From Clytia hemisphaerica (Eukaryota; Cnidaria; Hydrozoa; Leptothecata; Clytiidae): a stretch of DNA of 64,000 nt. Each line of letters opens with the position of its first letter. The first letter of the stretch is position 1. This document shows positions 1 to 11,158 of the stretch, piece after piece. The translations under genes were made by a program, and so were the position numbers. The DNA is taken from the NCBI GenBank assembly GCA_902728285.1, contig CACVBU010000292.1, positions 1,756,536-1,820,535 on the forward strand, read 5' to 3'. Under the pieces are notes generated by a model. The model was given only the letters and a program-made list of their open reading frames with translations, searched no databases and was not told the origin of the DNA.

Positions 1-192
1 ACGTGAAACCAATCAGCTGATAGGTTCGTGATGTAATATCAGAAGCTATCACAATGGTGTAATATCAATAGATAACCGCGGAGCTTTCAAACTTTCAATT
101 TGCTGGATTTTTACAAGTTTCTATCTGTATACCAAGCCAAAAGCCTTGCAACAAACTCGGCGAGGTTATATTTATAGAAAAACTGGAAATGA

Positions 193-393
193 TACATATT
201 TTCGACCGTAGCCGCCAATTCCGCGTGGGTATTTTTTGTCCGTTTTACCATCCTAAAACCGTCCCAGTCTTTTTTTTCTGCCTAAAGACAATAGAAAAAA
301 GATGTAAAAAAGAGATTGGATCGAGTTTAGGGTGGTAAATTAAATAATAAAGTGGCACGCGCCTGACCGCGCGACTACAGTCGAAAAGGTGTA
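193..393. repeat. MITE-like element, family 1, copy 1 (in XPG intron)
   Basis: About 200 bp with imperfect terminal inverted repeats: the left end reads near TTTTCGACCGTAG and the right end CGAAAAGGTGTA. The interior (GACAATAGAAAAAAG, GGATCGAGTTTAG, AGTGGCACGCGCCTGACCGCGCG) recurs at 42068-42282 and 56933-57131, so this is a dispersed family. It ends about 60 bp before an XPG exon, so it lies in an intron. No coding capacity. Confidence 0.85.
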
Positions 394-452
394 TTTTTTT
401 ACGGATTCCCACCTTGAAAAACCAAAAGAAACACATTTGCTTTCCCTTTCAG

Positions 453-3400
453 TTAATGTTTGATAAAGCGGAAAAGTTGGATACATCTTCCGCCGAATTT
501 AACGCATTGCCGGCCGAAGTGAAACACGAACTGTTGACAGAAATCAAAGACTATCAGCGACGTCGCTATCGGAGGAAAAACGAAGCCGAAGTTAAGTTGC
601 CACAGGTAAGATAAAAGCAAGAGACTGGCACGGTTTTGAAGGCCATTTCACAGTCGAAATGAATCATGGGTAACCAGAACCATTGGACTCTGGTATCTGA
701 TAACAACAACTTTCTTTTTGCTTAAAATTTTGGAAGTTTCTAAATCTATCCAACGGGAAGTTGTTAGCAGAGCGAAACCAATTCTGATTACCCATGAATC
801 CTTTCACCAATGAACGCACTTTAAAAGCACATGATCGAAAATACTGGTTTTGAGAGGGCGTAAAAATTTTTATCACTCCCATTAATATTTATCTGTCTTA
901 GTGCTTCAAAGTAGATACTATGATAATATACATAGAATATTACATCAGGGATCAATTGTGTTTTGTTCAACAAACTCTGTGAGCTCTGAACTTTCGTTGT
1001 ACTCGTTGAAATCTAAATTGAAACGAAATGGTCGAAGTTCAAAAATTTTAAATTCCTTAGCTTTTTTTCAATAAATTTACTTGCTCTTCTTACTTCTTTT
1101 TTCTTTTAGGAAGCAGGTACCTTTTCAGATTTCCAACTTGGCAATTTAATGAAACGCGGCCAAATAACACACCAGATTGATGAGCTTCGTAAAGAAATGA
1201 ATAGCTCCATGGCTGCTCAATTTATCGAACTTTATCACGATGTTGATCAAAAGAAATATAAAGATAAACACATCGAAGGGAAACGATATGTATCGAACGA
1301 GAAACAAGGATACGTCTTGATAAAAAAGAACGTAAAGGATAAAAGCCAGAACGTTTTATTCCAGTCTTCTTTGGATGACGATTACGCGCGCTTCAAAAAA
1401 CGGGAAGACGACGCGGCCGAAAATCCTGCCGACGTTTTCCGGAAACTGGAACGAGAGCCGGCTCGCTTTCAGACAATTGTTGAGAAAAATGCGTCAAGAA
1501 AACGTCTGAAGTCTGATTCGTCGGATGAGGGTTCTGTTGTTGAAGTGAAAATCAAAGTTCCCAGATTGACGGGACCAGAAGCTGTGACGTTGTCTAAGGA
1601 CGTTACGCAGGACACTGCCAAGGATGAAGTAGAGTTGATGTCTGCTTCCAGCTCGGAAGAGAGTGAAACGGACGACACCGTTAATGTAACAGAAAGAAAA
1701 ATGGAAGGAATTTGTACAGCCGAAAAAGTACCAAGTAAAAGTGCATTGTCGAAAGAAGTTGTGGAACCAACTCCTAATAATCAGAAAGAAATTGTCCTTC
1801 TTAGTAATAATGACTCGAGTAGAGAAAGTAAAACTGAAGCTAGTGAAACATTTGTGGGTGGGAAAATTGACGTTTCTCTTGCGGCAAAACAAGAAGTGAA
1901 AGAACTGACTGAAATTTCTAACGACGCAGTTGTAACAGAACCTTCCTCGATGGTGTCGGCACCATCAAAGATGAATTCTACGGTATCAAGACCACCACCG
2001 AATAGCATTAAAATAAAATCTACATCTAATACAGTTGACGATTCTAGTGCTAAAATATCATCCGCAAATGATGGAAAAATCGAAAATGTTCGTAATGATA
2101 AAAATATTGCCGTGGTTACTGAGACAAATGACTTCACAAAAATGTCTAGCAGTGTTACTGATAATGATAATCCTTCTGATGCACCGCCGATGATAAAACC
2201 AACTTTGGACCTTATTACTGACCTTATTACTGATAAAGACACTTCGACATCATTGATTTCACCAGCAATATCAAGTTCTCGTACACCATCATCAAATCTT
2301 TCGAATCCACCTGAAACACCTATGGATTCAAATGAAAAAGATTTCCCAGGGGAGGAGAACATTAAGCAAGCTGAACAACAACCAGCTCCTTCTCAACCAG
2401 TTTCTTCTCAACCAGCTCCTTCTCAACCAGCTCCTTCTCAACCAGCTCCACAGATCCCTATGGAGGTAATATATTTTTCTTAATAAGAATCATTTCGAGG
2501 CTTTAAAAGATCTTAAAGCATGCTCTAAAGAATCTATACACATATCAATAATTTTGTATTCTTCTTTTTTTTTAAAGTCTCTTGTTCTTATTATGTTTTT
2601 TTAAAAGTCTTCTCCTAGTAAGGGCTTCTACAATGAAGTTCTGAATAAACTGCTATCCGATCTCTAAAAACAGCCTTCGTTTAGGTCCACAAGATCGCAA
2701 ATACGATATAATTTTTTTTGTCTGTTAACTAAAAGACATTAATTCGAAGTATGAAATCTCTTTTTTTGAAAGGATTTGATTGGTTTACAAAAAGACTTGG
2801 AAAAAGAGCATGATCGTCTTGAAGACACCACCAAGAAATTGAAGAGACAAGCTGCTACTTTATCTGACGAAACTTACCAAGATGTACAGGTATGCATTCT
2901 TTTGCAATAAGAATCATTAAAAAATGTTGACCCAGTCTCGATTGTCCTTATTTTTAGTAGAATGAGTTATGACTAGATGGTCTCAAAGGAGCTTAATATC
3001 TTTCACTCAGGCTGTTGATGATCTTGGTCAACCCACACGGTTGTAATCACTTTATAACAAGTCAAAATTGACTTCAACGCATTTTCGAAGGTTCATCAAC
3101 AGTTCATTAGTTTAAGATAAAGACATTTTGATGAGATTTGAGAAAACTTCATCAGAAAGTATTCAATCGGTTCAAATTTTATGATTAACGCCTTTTATCA
3201 ACGCCTACTTACCGTTTCAATACTTTCTTGATTACATGTGCACAATTACCTTTATAGACCTTTACGTCTTAAATGCTGTACTGCGCTATACCATTCACTA
3301 TATAGTAAAAAGTTGCATCTCAATTAACATTGAAAACTAGAGTAAACTAAAGTGAAACTGAACGATCAGAAGATTTAGCTGACACGGCGAAAAGCATCAC

Positions 3401-6400
3401 TTATATCATGCCAACAATTGATTGCGAAATTTGTTCGTCCTTTCCGTTTCGTGTTTTTCTAACCACCTGTTATGGTGTAATGACCATCTTTGGAGTTTCT
3501 GGCAATGTCATCTCCATCATCAGTATTCGTAAAAAGAGTCAAACATCAATTACACGGAACATAATAGATAAGATATTGCTATCGTTGGCTGTATGCGATG
3601 CTCTAGTATCGTTTACCATATTCTCTGTCTTCGCCTGGCTCAACTACTGGGAATGGAACTCTATTGGATACAAGTCAATATTCGTGTCTTGGACGCTTTC
3701 CATGTCCTCTACATCTTCATTGACCATCATATTGCTTGCTGTCATCAAATACATTAAGATATCCAGATTCTCGACATTTGACGCCATCATTACACGGCCA
3801 CGGCTCCAGTTCTTCATTATCTTAACGTGGATTGTGCCTGTAACGATCATTGTACCGTATTCAATAGTTGAGTCATATTCTGTGGTGTATTTTGCATCTT
3901 TCACGTTAACATTGATAACTCTCATTTTATTACCACTCTTTTACTTCTTGATTCTCTCTGTTTACAAGAAGACACGAAAACAAGTGGGCTGCATGATGGC
4001 CACGACGGTTACTCAGAGAAAATTCAAGGCGGCTGGTGCGCCGCTCACTTTGGCTGATCGGTGTCCATTTCATTTGTACAGTATTGATAATTTTGTCAGT
4101 GCCATTTTACTCGTTGAATATTACAAAGTCTACTGTCTTGATTCGTATTTCAATCTTAATCTTCCTTGGCAACAGCTGTTGTAATCCGTGTATTTATATG
4201 TTTATGGATCCGAAAATCTGGAGAATATCGAAAACACTTTTGGGAAAATGAAAAATAATTTTCGACGTCCTTTAATTGAGAGACCTTGAACATATATTTT
4301 GATAGGTCTCTTTGAGGCTGTCGAAACATCGTATATCCTTTTAATCTGTTTTCACAATAAAATACTAATACATGTTAATAAATTGAATATACTGTAGAAT
4401 AAAAGGCCCCTTCTTTTAAACGCTTCCCTCGAGTTCCCTCCCCTTCTAAAATAAAAAAAAAATTGATAAACGCCCGGGGCCGTTTATTTGAAGTAATACG
4501 GTAATCAAAATTTGAATTTAGTTTTTAAAATATTTCTTTTTGGACCTACCTTGGAGGTCCTATAAATTAACCGATGTCCGTCAGTTCGTTCGTTCGTTCG
4601 TCCGTCCGTCCGTCCGTCTGTTACCAGCATTTCTCGAGATTGGCTCATTAGTTTTTTCTGATTTTTGGCACAATGATGCAAAATGGTAATGCCCAAAATG
4701 TGACGGAGCCCGATTTTCGAAAAAAAATCATTTCCGGCCGAAAATGCCGGAAATATGCCGGAAAAACCGTTTTTTGGCATTTTCTCGAGATTTCATCATT
4801 AGTTTTTTCAGATTTTTTGAACAAAGATGCTTATTAGCAATGCCCAAAACATGGCAGAATCCGATATTTGAGAAAAATTCTTTTCCGGCTGAAAATGCCG
4901 GAAATCGCCGTTTTTGCAGATTTTCATCGGGCTTTTTCCTTATAATTGGTTGTTTTTTCACACAAAAACATTGTCAATAGCAATGTCCACGATCAAGCAT
5001 GGTTCAATTGTCAATAAAACTGATTCTTGAAGCCGGAACTTTCTAAAAATCGCCGGAACAGCCGATTTTCGCCGGAAAACGGTATTTCTTGAATTTCTCG
5101 AGCTGTACTTTATGTTTTTTTATGAAATTTTGTACACTGATGTAAAATGACAATACCTAAAAAGTGACGGAGCCCGATTTTCGAAAAACATTCTATTCCG
5201 GCCGAAAATGCCGGAAATATGCCGGAAAAAACTGTTTTTTGGCATTTTCTCGAGATTTTCTCATTAGTTTTTTCTAATTTTTTGCCCAAAGATGCGTATT
5301 AATATTGTTCAAAACATGGCCGAGTTTGATTTTTGAGGAAATTTATTTTTCGGCCGAAAATGCCGTAAATATGCCGGAAATCGCCGTTTTTCTGGATTTT
5401 CATTGGACTTTTTCCTTACAATTGGTTGTTTTTTCATTCATAAACATTATTAATAGCAATGCCCATCATCAAGCATGTTTCAATTTTCAATAAAATTGAT
5501 TTTTGAAGCCGGAGCTATTTAAAAATCGCCGGAACAACCTATTTTTGCCGGAAAGACAGTATTTCTTGAATTTCTCGAGCTGTACTTTATATTTTTTTTA
5601 TGAAAATATGCACACTGATGCAATATGACAATACCTAAAATGTGACGGAGCCCGATTTTAGAAAAACATTATTTTCCGGCCGAAAATACCGGAAATATGC
5701 CGATTTTTGAGAATTTTTTTTTTTCGGTTGAAAATGCCGGAAATCACCGTTTTTGCAGATTTTCATTAGATTTTTGTCCTTGTATTTCTATGTTTTTCAC
5801 ACAAAAACATTATTGATAACAATGCTCACCATCAAGCATGGTTCAATTGTCAATAAAAATTGATTTTTGCGACTAGAACTTTCTATTTATTTTTCCCCTA
5901 CAACCCTTCCCTCTCCCCCCATCAACAATCAATGATGAATTTATTGCGTTATGCATTTTCGCTAAACGCTATATTTTTTGACTGATTTTTTTCTCCTCGC
6001 ATTGCTATCCAACTTTCATCATCAGGTAGGTCCATTCATCATCTAGCTTGTTGTATTTAAATTGAAAATATGGTCATTTGAAATATCCGAAACTGATTTC
6101 TGGCACGGTTCCGTCATCGAAATTCTAATTCACTGCCTTAAAGTAAAATTGAAAATGTGTGGGTACCCCCTGGAAAATGAAAAAAATTGCAGGAAAACTC
6201 TCGGAAAATTTTTCTTCATAACCTTAAAGTGAGCGTGAATGAACTAAAACCAGACTTTTTAACCCCTGGAAAAATTAAAATACTTTCCTTAGACCCCCTG
6301 GAAATTTTTCTTCAGATTACCCACTGGAAAGTGTCGTCCATACAGGGATATAATATGGAATGGCTCAATGATTTCATGTATTGAGGTTCTTTTTCATTCA

Positions 6401-6522
6401 GGAGTTGTTGCGTTTATTCGGTATCCCTTACTTGGTGAGTCCTGCCGAAGCGGAAGCGCAGTGCGCACAATTGGATTTCTCGAAGTTGACTGATGGCTCT
6501 ATCACTGATGATTCCGATATTA
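453..6522 (+). CDS. ERCC5: DNA-repair endonuclease XPG/ERCC5, partial (internal exons only)
   Basis: XPG is the structure-specific nuclease that cuts 3' of lesions in nucleotide excision repair. Four exons, separated by phase-0 introns, are visible: 453-605, 1110-2465, 2773-2889 and 6402 to about 6522. The first two match the segment just after the N-terminal nuclease domain (FNALPAEVKHELLTEIKDY; LMKRGQITHQ; IDELRKEMN). The second then gives the long acidic, Ser-rich spacer typical of XPG, ending in a QPAPSQ repeat (about 2386-2451). The third matches the helical stretch before the I-region. The fourth has ELLRLFGIPY, EAEAQC and ITDDSDI, which carry catalytic acidic residues. The start codon and N-terminal nuclease exons lie before the window. 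After DSDI at 6521 homology stops; the only nearby donor is a weak A|GTCGTT at 6523, and a repeat follows at once. I found no H2TH (GSDYT-like) or C-terminal exons downstream. It is either continued after a very large intron or truncated. Confidence 0.9.
606..1109 (+). other. ERCC5: XPG intron
   Basis: GTAAGA donor after CACAG and a TTCTTTTAG acceptor. No other feature is visible inside. Confidence 0.85.
3408..4251 (+). pseudogene. Class A GPCR, frameshifted, nested in an XPG intron
   Basis: A single-exon rhodopsin-family receptor reads from ATG 3408: TM1 with GVSGNVISI, TM2 with SLAVCD, then TM3 to TM5. In this frame it runs out after KFKAAGAPLTLADR near 4055. TM6, TM7 and the NPxxY-type motif (CCNPCIY) and tail continue in the +2 frame to a stop at 4249-4251. 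The break is about one or two bases, at 4030-4060. The DRY position is degenerate (VIKYIKI instead of DRYLRI). A TATATAG box lies at 3299-3305, about 100 bp before the ATG. The gene sits on the same strand as its host, inside the 3.5-kb intron 2890-6401. It could be a pseudogene or an assembly error; the ligand is unknown. Confidence 0.8.
4542..6033 (-). repeat. CCGG-palindrome repeat element with GGACCTACC ends (in XPG intron)
   Basis: The block is bounded by GGACCTACC at 4542 and GGTAGGTCC at 6025-6033. Next to the first end is a (CGTT/CGTC)n tetranucleotide run at about 4583-4618. The interior is built of several diverged modules, each with a GAGCCCGATTTTCG-like segment, a CCGGCCGAAAATGCCGG palindrome and TTTCTCGAG. 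The same organisation, inverted, is at 53671-54798, and a short version is at 46989-47237. Conserved sequence (TGAATGGACCTACC, plus ACAAGC further out) continues past the 9-bp ends, so the true termini may lie slightly outside. No ORF of note. Confidence 0.75.
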
Positions 6523-8175
6523 GTCGTTTTGTTTCTTATAAAAAAAACACGTTTAGAAACCAAAATTTCATGCTCTTGAAATATTCTTTCATATTCAAGA
6601 CTTCGAGAGCAAAAAACATCTCATCAAAAATTTCAGTAAATTTTAAGAACATTGATGTATGCTTTTAATAGTGATTCTTATAGATAAATATGCGTTTTTT
6701 GAGCTGAAAAATCTTTTTTTACAAAGTCCAAAAAACCCTTTTTTTCAGCCGTTTTTTAGCTGAAATTTACCCCAAAATTTTTTTTCCAAAAATCGAGCTC
6801 CGTCACATTCGAGGGTTTATAGTTATGCATCTTTGTGCAAAAAATCATAAAGAATAAAAGAGCCCAATCTTGAGAAAAGCTAATACCTAAGTAATTGATA
6901 GCGTGCTTATAAAAAAATATTGAATTTGGCCAGTTTTTCCTATAAAAACAAGCCAAGCAACCAAAATTTCATGTCTAAACACATATATTCTTTAAAAGTA
7001 AGCCCTCATGAGCAAAAAAAACATCTATCTCATAAAAAAAATTGAGTAATTTGACTAAGAACATTGATGTATGCTTATTAATAGTGATTCTTATAGATAA
7101 ACATGCGTTTTTTGAGCCAACTACAATTTTTTTGCAAAAATCTGCTTGAACCGTATTTTACCTATGATGGTACCTTACTTTCCTGCAAAAAATCAGAAAA
7201 AATTAATGATCCAATTTTTCACAAAGTCCAAAAAACCCATTTTTTAGCCGTTTTTTGGCCCAAATTTGCCCAAAAACTTTTTTTGAAAATCGGGCTCCGT
7301 CACATTCGAGGGTTTATAGTTATGCATCTTTGTGCAAAAAATCAGAAAAAACTAACGAGCCAATCATGAGGAAAGCTAATAACGAACGAACGAACGAACG
7401 AACAGACGAACGGACGAACGGACAAAGGTTAATTTATAGGACCTCCACCGGGGTAGGTCCAAAAATGAAAGCATATCTATTGAGAGAAACTATCAACACT
7501 ATTAAAAAAGATTTCTGAAAAAGAAATAAAAAAGCTATTAAGCGCTTTTCTTTATAAAAACCACTATCCGAAAAATGCACAGCTTAATAAATAAGGTTTC
7601 CAGAAAACTCAAACCGTCGCACTCTACCGTGACATTTTCTTCTGTTAGAAAAAATAATAATAAAAAAACAATTTGGCTAATAACATTGATCTATGCTCAT
7701 AAATAGTGATTCTTATAGATAAAGATTCGTTTTTCAGCCAAAAAAATAATAAGTGTTTACAGAAAACTCAAATCATTACCCTCCACCGTGACATTTTCAT
7801 CGTAAAAAAAACTAATAAAAATAATAATAATAATATGGCTAAGAACATTGATGTATTCTTATTGAAAGTGGTTCTTATAGATAAAAATGCGATTTTTGAG
7901 CCAAAAAATTTTTTTTGCAAAAATCTGCTTGAGCCATCCTTTAACTATGATTGTACCGTTTTACCGTTTTTAAGCCGTTTTTTGGCCCAAATTTGCCCCA
8001 AAATTTTTTTTTTCGAAAATCGGGCTCCGTCACATTCGAGGGTTTATGGTCATGCATCTTTGTGCCAAAAATCAGAAAAAACTAATGAGCCAATCTCGAG
8101 AAAAGCTGGTAACACACTAACTAACTAACGAACATGGGTTAATTTATAGGACCTCCACCCCACCGGGGTAGGTCC
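6523..8175 (+). repeat. Array of related repeat modules abutting the last XPG exon
   Basis: Several copies of one module lie in a row. AACATTGATGTATGC, then GTGATTCTTATAGATAAA, then GCGTTTTTTGAGCC occur at about 6645-6705, 7060-7115, 7685-7735 and 7840-7895. They alternate with ATCGGGCTCCGTCACATTCG segments. (GAAC)n-type runs lie at 7381-7425 and a shorter one near 8115. Two right ends GGTAGGTCC occur near 7452-7460 and 8167-8175. The array is related to the GGACCTACC family at 4542-6033, and similar modules recur at 45.8-46.4 kb. Confidence 0.7.
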
Positions 8176-11158
8176 AAAAAAAATTTATAATAATATAATA
8201 CATTATTTTGTACTTTCCAAAACCGTTACTAACTTGTTTGAAAAGTGTGAAAGTTACTGAAATATGCCTATAAAAAATACCTTAATTTGACTTTTTTGGG
8301 TGGGGTGCAAGTTATTTATTAAGTTTAAGTTACTTTCCGGGGGGTACTTTCTGGTACTCCATGATAAACCATAAAAATCTTATTAAGGGGGGGGGGGGTA
8401 CCCGGGAAGCACAACGTTTATGATGGGTACCGTGAAATTTATGGGTCAAGTTTTGAGAATTTTTAAGACCTGTTTTACGACTTTTTTTAGGCAGGAAAAA
8501 ATAATAAAGGCGTCATGAAGTGCAGCTTGGTTAAATGAAAAAGATTAGCTAATTTTACCTTTCATCTTTCTCTTTACTCTTTGATGCATTTCTGTTAAAT
8601 TGCAATTCTTAGATTCAGATGTTCCACCAACATTTCTCCTCTTTCGTCAAGTATTTTTTGGGATTTATGCATTATATCATTAATGCCATTTCTTTATAAA
8701 CTTGCTGCCTTGTATTTAAATTTAATTTGTGTTTTTTTTTCTAATCTAAAAAAAAAAACAGATTGATGATCAATTATCAGATAATCTGTACTTTATAACC
8801 ATAAATTTAGTGAAACATAAAAAGCTTTGGCGATGTGTAACCAAATCAAAATAAAACATGACACATTTTTCCTTTAACGATATTTCGACCGCTTACATGT
8901 CTTTTTCAGATGCCCATAAATACCCATAAATTTTATGTATTTCCCAATAAGTTATCAGATAAACTAAAGAATTTTTCATTTTTCCTACACACTGAGTTAA
9001 ATGCCTTTTCAGACAGAATTCTGTTTAAAAAAAGATTTTTTTCAAATCTAACAAGACAAGCTACACGCTGAATGGACCTACCTGAAGATTGATGTAATAG
9101 GAAAAAGGGAATAATAATAAGAAATTACAGACGGTAATAAAAACAAACTCATAGCAATTTCAAATCATCATATGTCACTTAAAATAGGTTGGGAGGTTGA
9201 TTTATGGCATTAAAAGTTTTGTTTTTAAATAAGAGTGATATCGTTTGCTTACTCATCAATTTTAATTCACAAGCTTTTTCACATTGGATTGACACGGATG
9301 TGGAGCAAGATTGGTCAGAAAGAGCATAATATGAGCATAATATGACAATAGGAAGACACTGTCCAGATATGAAATATGTGTCTGATATGAAACGGGGACC
9401 CTTATGTAAAAAATAAAACCTTTAAACTAGGGGCGACTAGATTAAAAAAAAAATTGATTTGCATTATCTATCACCGAGTTCACTATAAAATTGAAGTATT
9501 TTGATTATATCCATGCCAACCTGCTTGGCATGGTAAATGTTGAGCGAAGATTTTGTATATATCAATGTATATTTCATGTATAAATCTGCGTATACACTCA
9601 TTTCGTTTTATAAGCATGCGGTAAATTTCGGCGGAAGCTCACTATGCTTAAGTAAAGCTCAATTTTGAGCCTCGGCTATGCTTAACCCTATGCTTGGTAA
9701 AAAAATTATGAAGGGGGTAAAAAATTTCGCGCATTTTCCCCTATCTTTAATCTTGAGAGAAATGAAGACATTCTATTGTTTTCGAATGTTGTTGTTATTA
9801 TAAGTTGTGTTATTTATAAGAGATTAAACAAAAATAAAATCACCAATTTTGTTTGTAATTATGATTCTAAAAATTTCTTTGGCTGAGCCTCAAGGTATGC
9901 TTAGCATATGCTTATTTTTCTGGAAATTTGAGCTTTAGTATGCTTATAAACGTTATGCTTATAAAACAAAATGAGTGATTGTTTAGTTCAATAATTACAC
10001 CTATAAAAGAATAAGATTTGAAAAAATATTTAGGAAAAAAAAGATGACTATTAATTATGACCATTTTTTTAATATACTGTAATATATACTATAATTTCAA
10101 TAACCTGAAGTAATTTAAATTTTACCCTTAAATCTTGCCTAAAAACAAACAAAATGTAAAATTTAGATATAAAAAATGGGAGAGAATTGGTTTTGTCTTT
10201 AAAATGCTAACCTTCTGTTGCGTGTCTTTCTTTGTCCCAAATACAGTAATTACTATTAGGTACATTTCTCTCGTTTCTCCCGCTATTATTTCCAAAATTA
10301 AAGCCCCCCTGAGATAAAAACACTGCAGTTCCTATATAAAAATATAAACTACTTTTTCACAATGGATATGAACTGTAACCGTTAACCGCTAAATTATGTT
10401 TAGTAGATCCAATATCGTTTTAAGTCGATACCCCTCTTACTCTATCTCAAATTCCCACAATGCTTAGCAGGAGCTCTCCGGTGCCTAATAACGTCCCACG
10501 TTTCTTAACTTTTCGATTGTTTTCAACCCCTTACCAAAGGAATCATATTAGAACCTCTGCGGTTATTAATCTATGAAAATAATTTTAGAACTTAAAGAGA
10601 AGTCCCATTTTGCTCCAAATCGCCTCATTTTCACTATATTTGTCTCATTTTGAGAGTACCCCCGGCAATTAAGACCCCCATATTTATCAAAATTTGAGAA
10701 TATGTCCAACTTGTTTATTAGGCACTTGAGAGTATTGTTTTTAATAGTTAAAAAAGGTTTCTTAATAGGTCAGTTCGTAGTCACAATGAATCATGGATAA
10801 TCAGGACCACCACGCTGTGATAACGACTTTCTGTTAGCCTAAATTTTTTTATTTTTGGATGCTTTTGCGTCCCACTCATCTGGGGCCTAAAGCCTTCATC
10901 ATTTGGGCTTCTCCCCCATCTACCCTTTTTCCGGGGTTCCCCCTATTGGAAGAATATTTTTGTGATCAACCAATTCGCTATATTTTGCATAATAACTTAA
11001 CAAAAATAACAATTTTCTGCACTGAACGCAGAAATGCTGGAAATACAGACAAATTCAGTCATCTACTTGAAATATTATACCTAATCTATGCACTTTCTAC
11101 TCCCATTTCCCATAAAATTTCCTGAAATCCCTCATTTGCATTAGTCCCCCCATCAAGG
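8176..11158. other. Gene-free spacer
   Basis: AT-rich sequence with no ORF that looks coding on either strand and no recognisable XPG catalytic exon. It has a run of ten G at about 8390-8399 and an isolated left-end motif of the GGACCTACC family at 9074-9082. Confidence 0.6.

Noticed and set aside
1469..2362. Long antisense ORFs opposite the XPG spacer exon
   Set aside because: Shadows of the + strand coding frame; the + strand frame matches XPG and has proper splice sites.
6522..6600. Continuation of the XPG frame after DDSDI (SRFVSYKKNTFRNQNF) as a diverged WLFGARHVYRNFF
   Set aside because: The same bases recur at about 6930 within a repeat, so the resemblance is probably chance.
7381..7425. 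Regular GAAC-type repeats as a possible CRISPR or regulatory array
   Set aside because: A simple tetranucleotide microsatellite inside a transposable repeat; CRISPR arrays do not occur in animal genomes.
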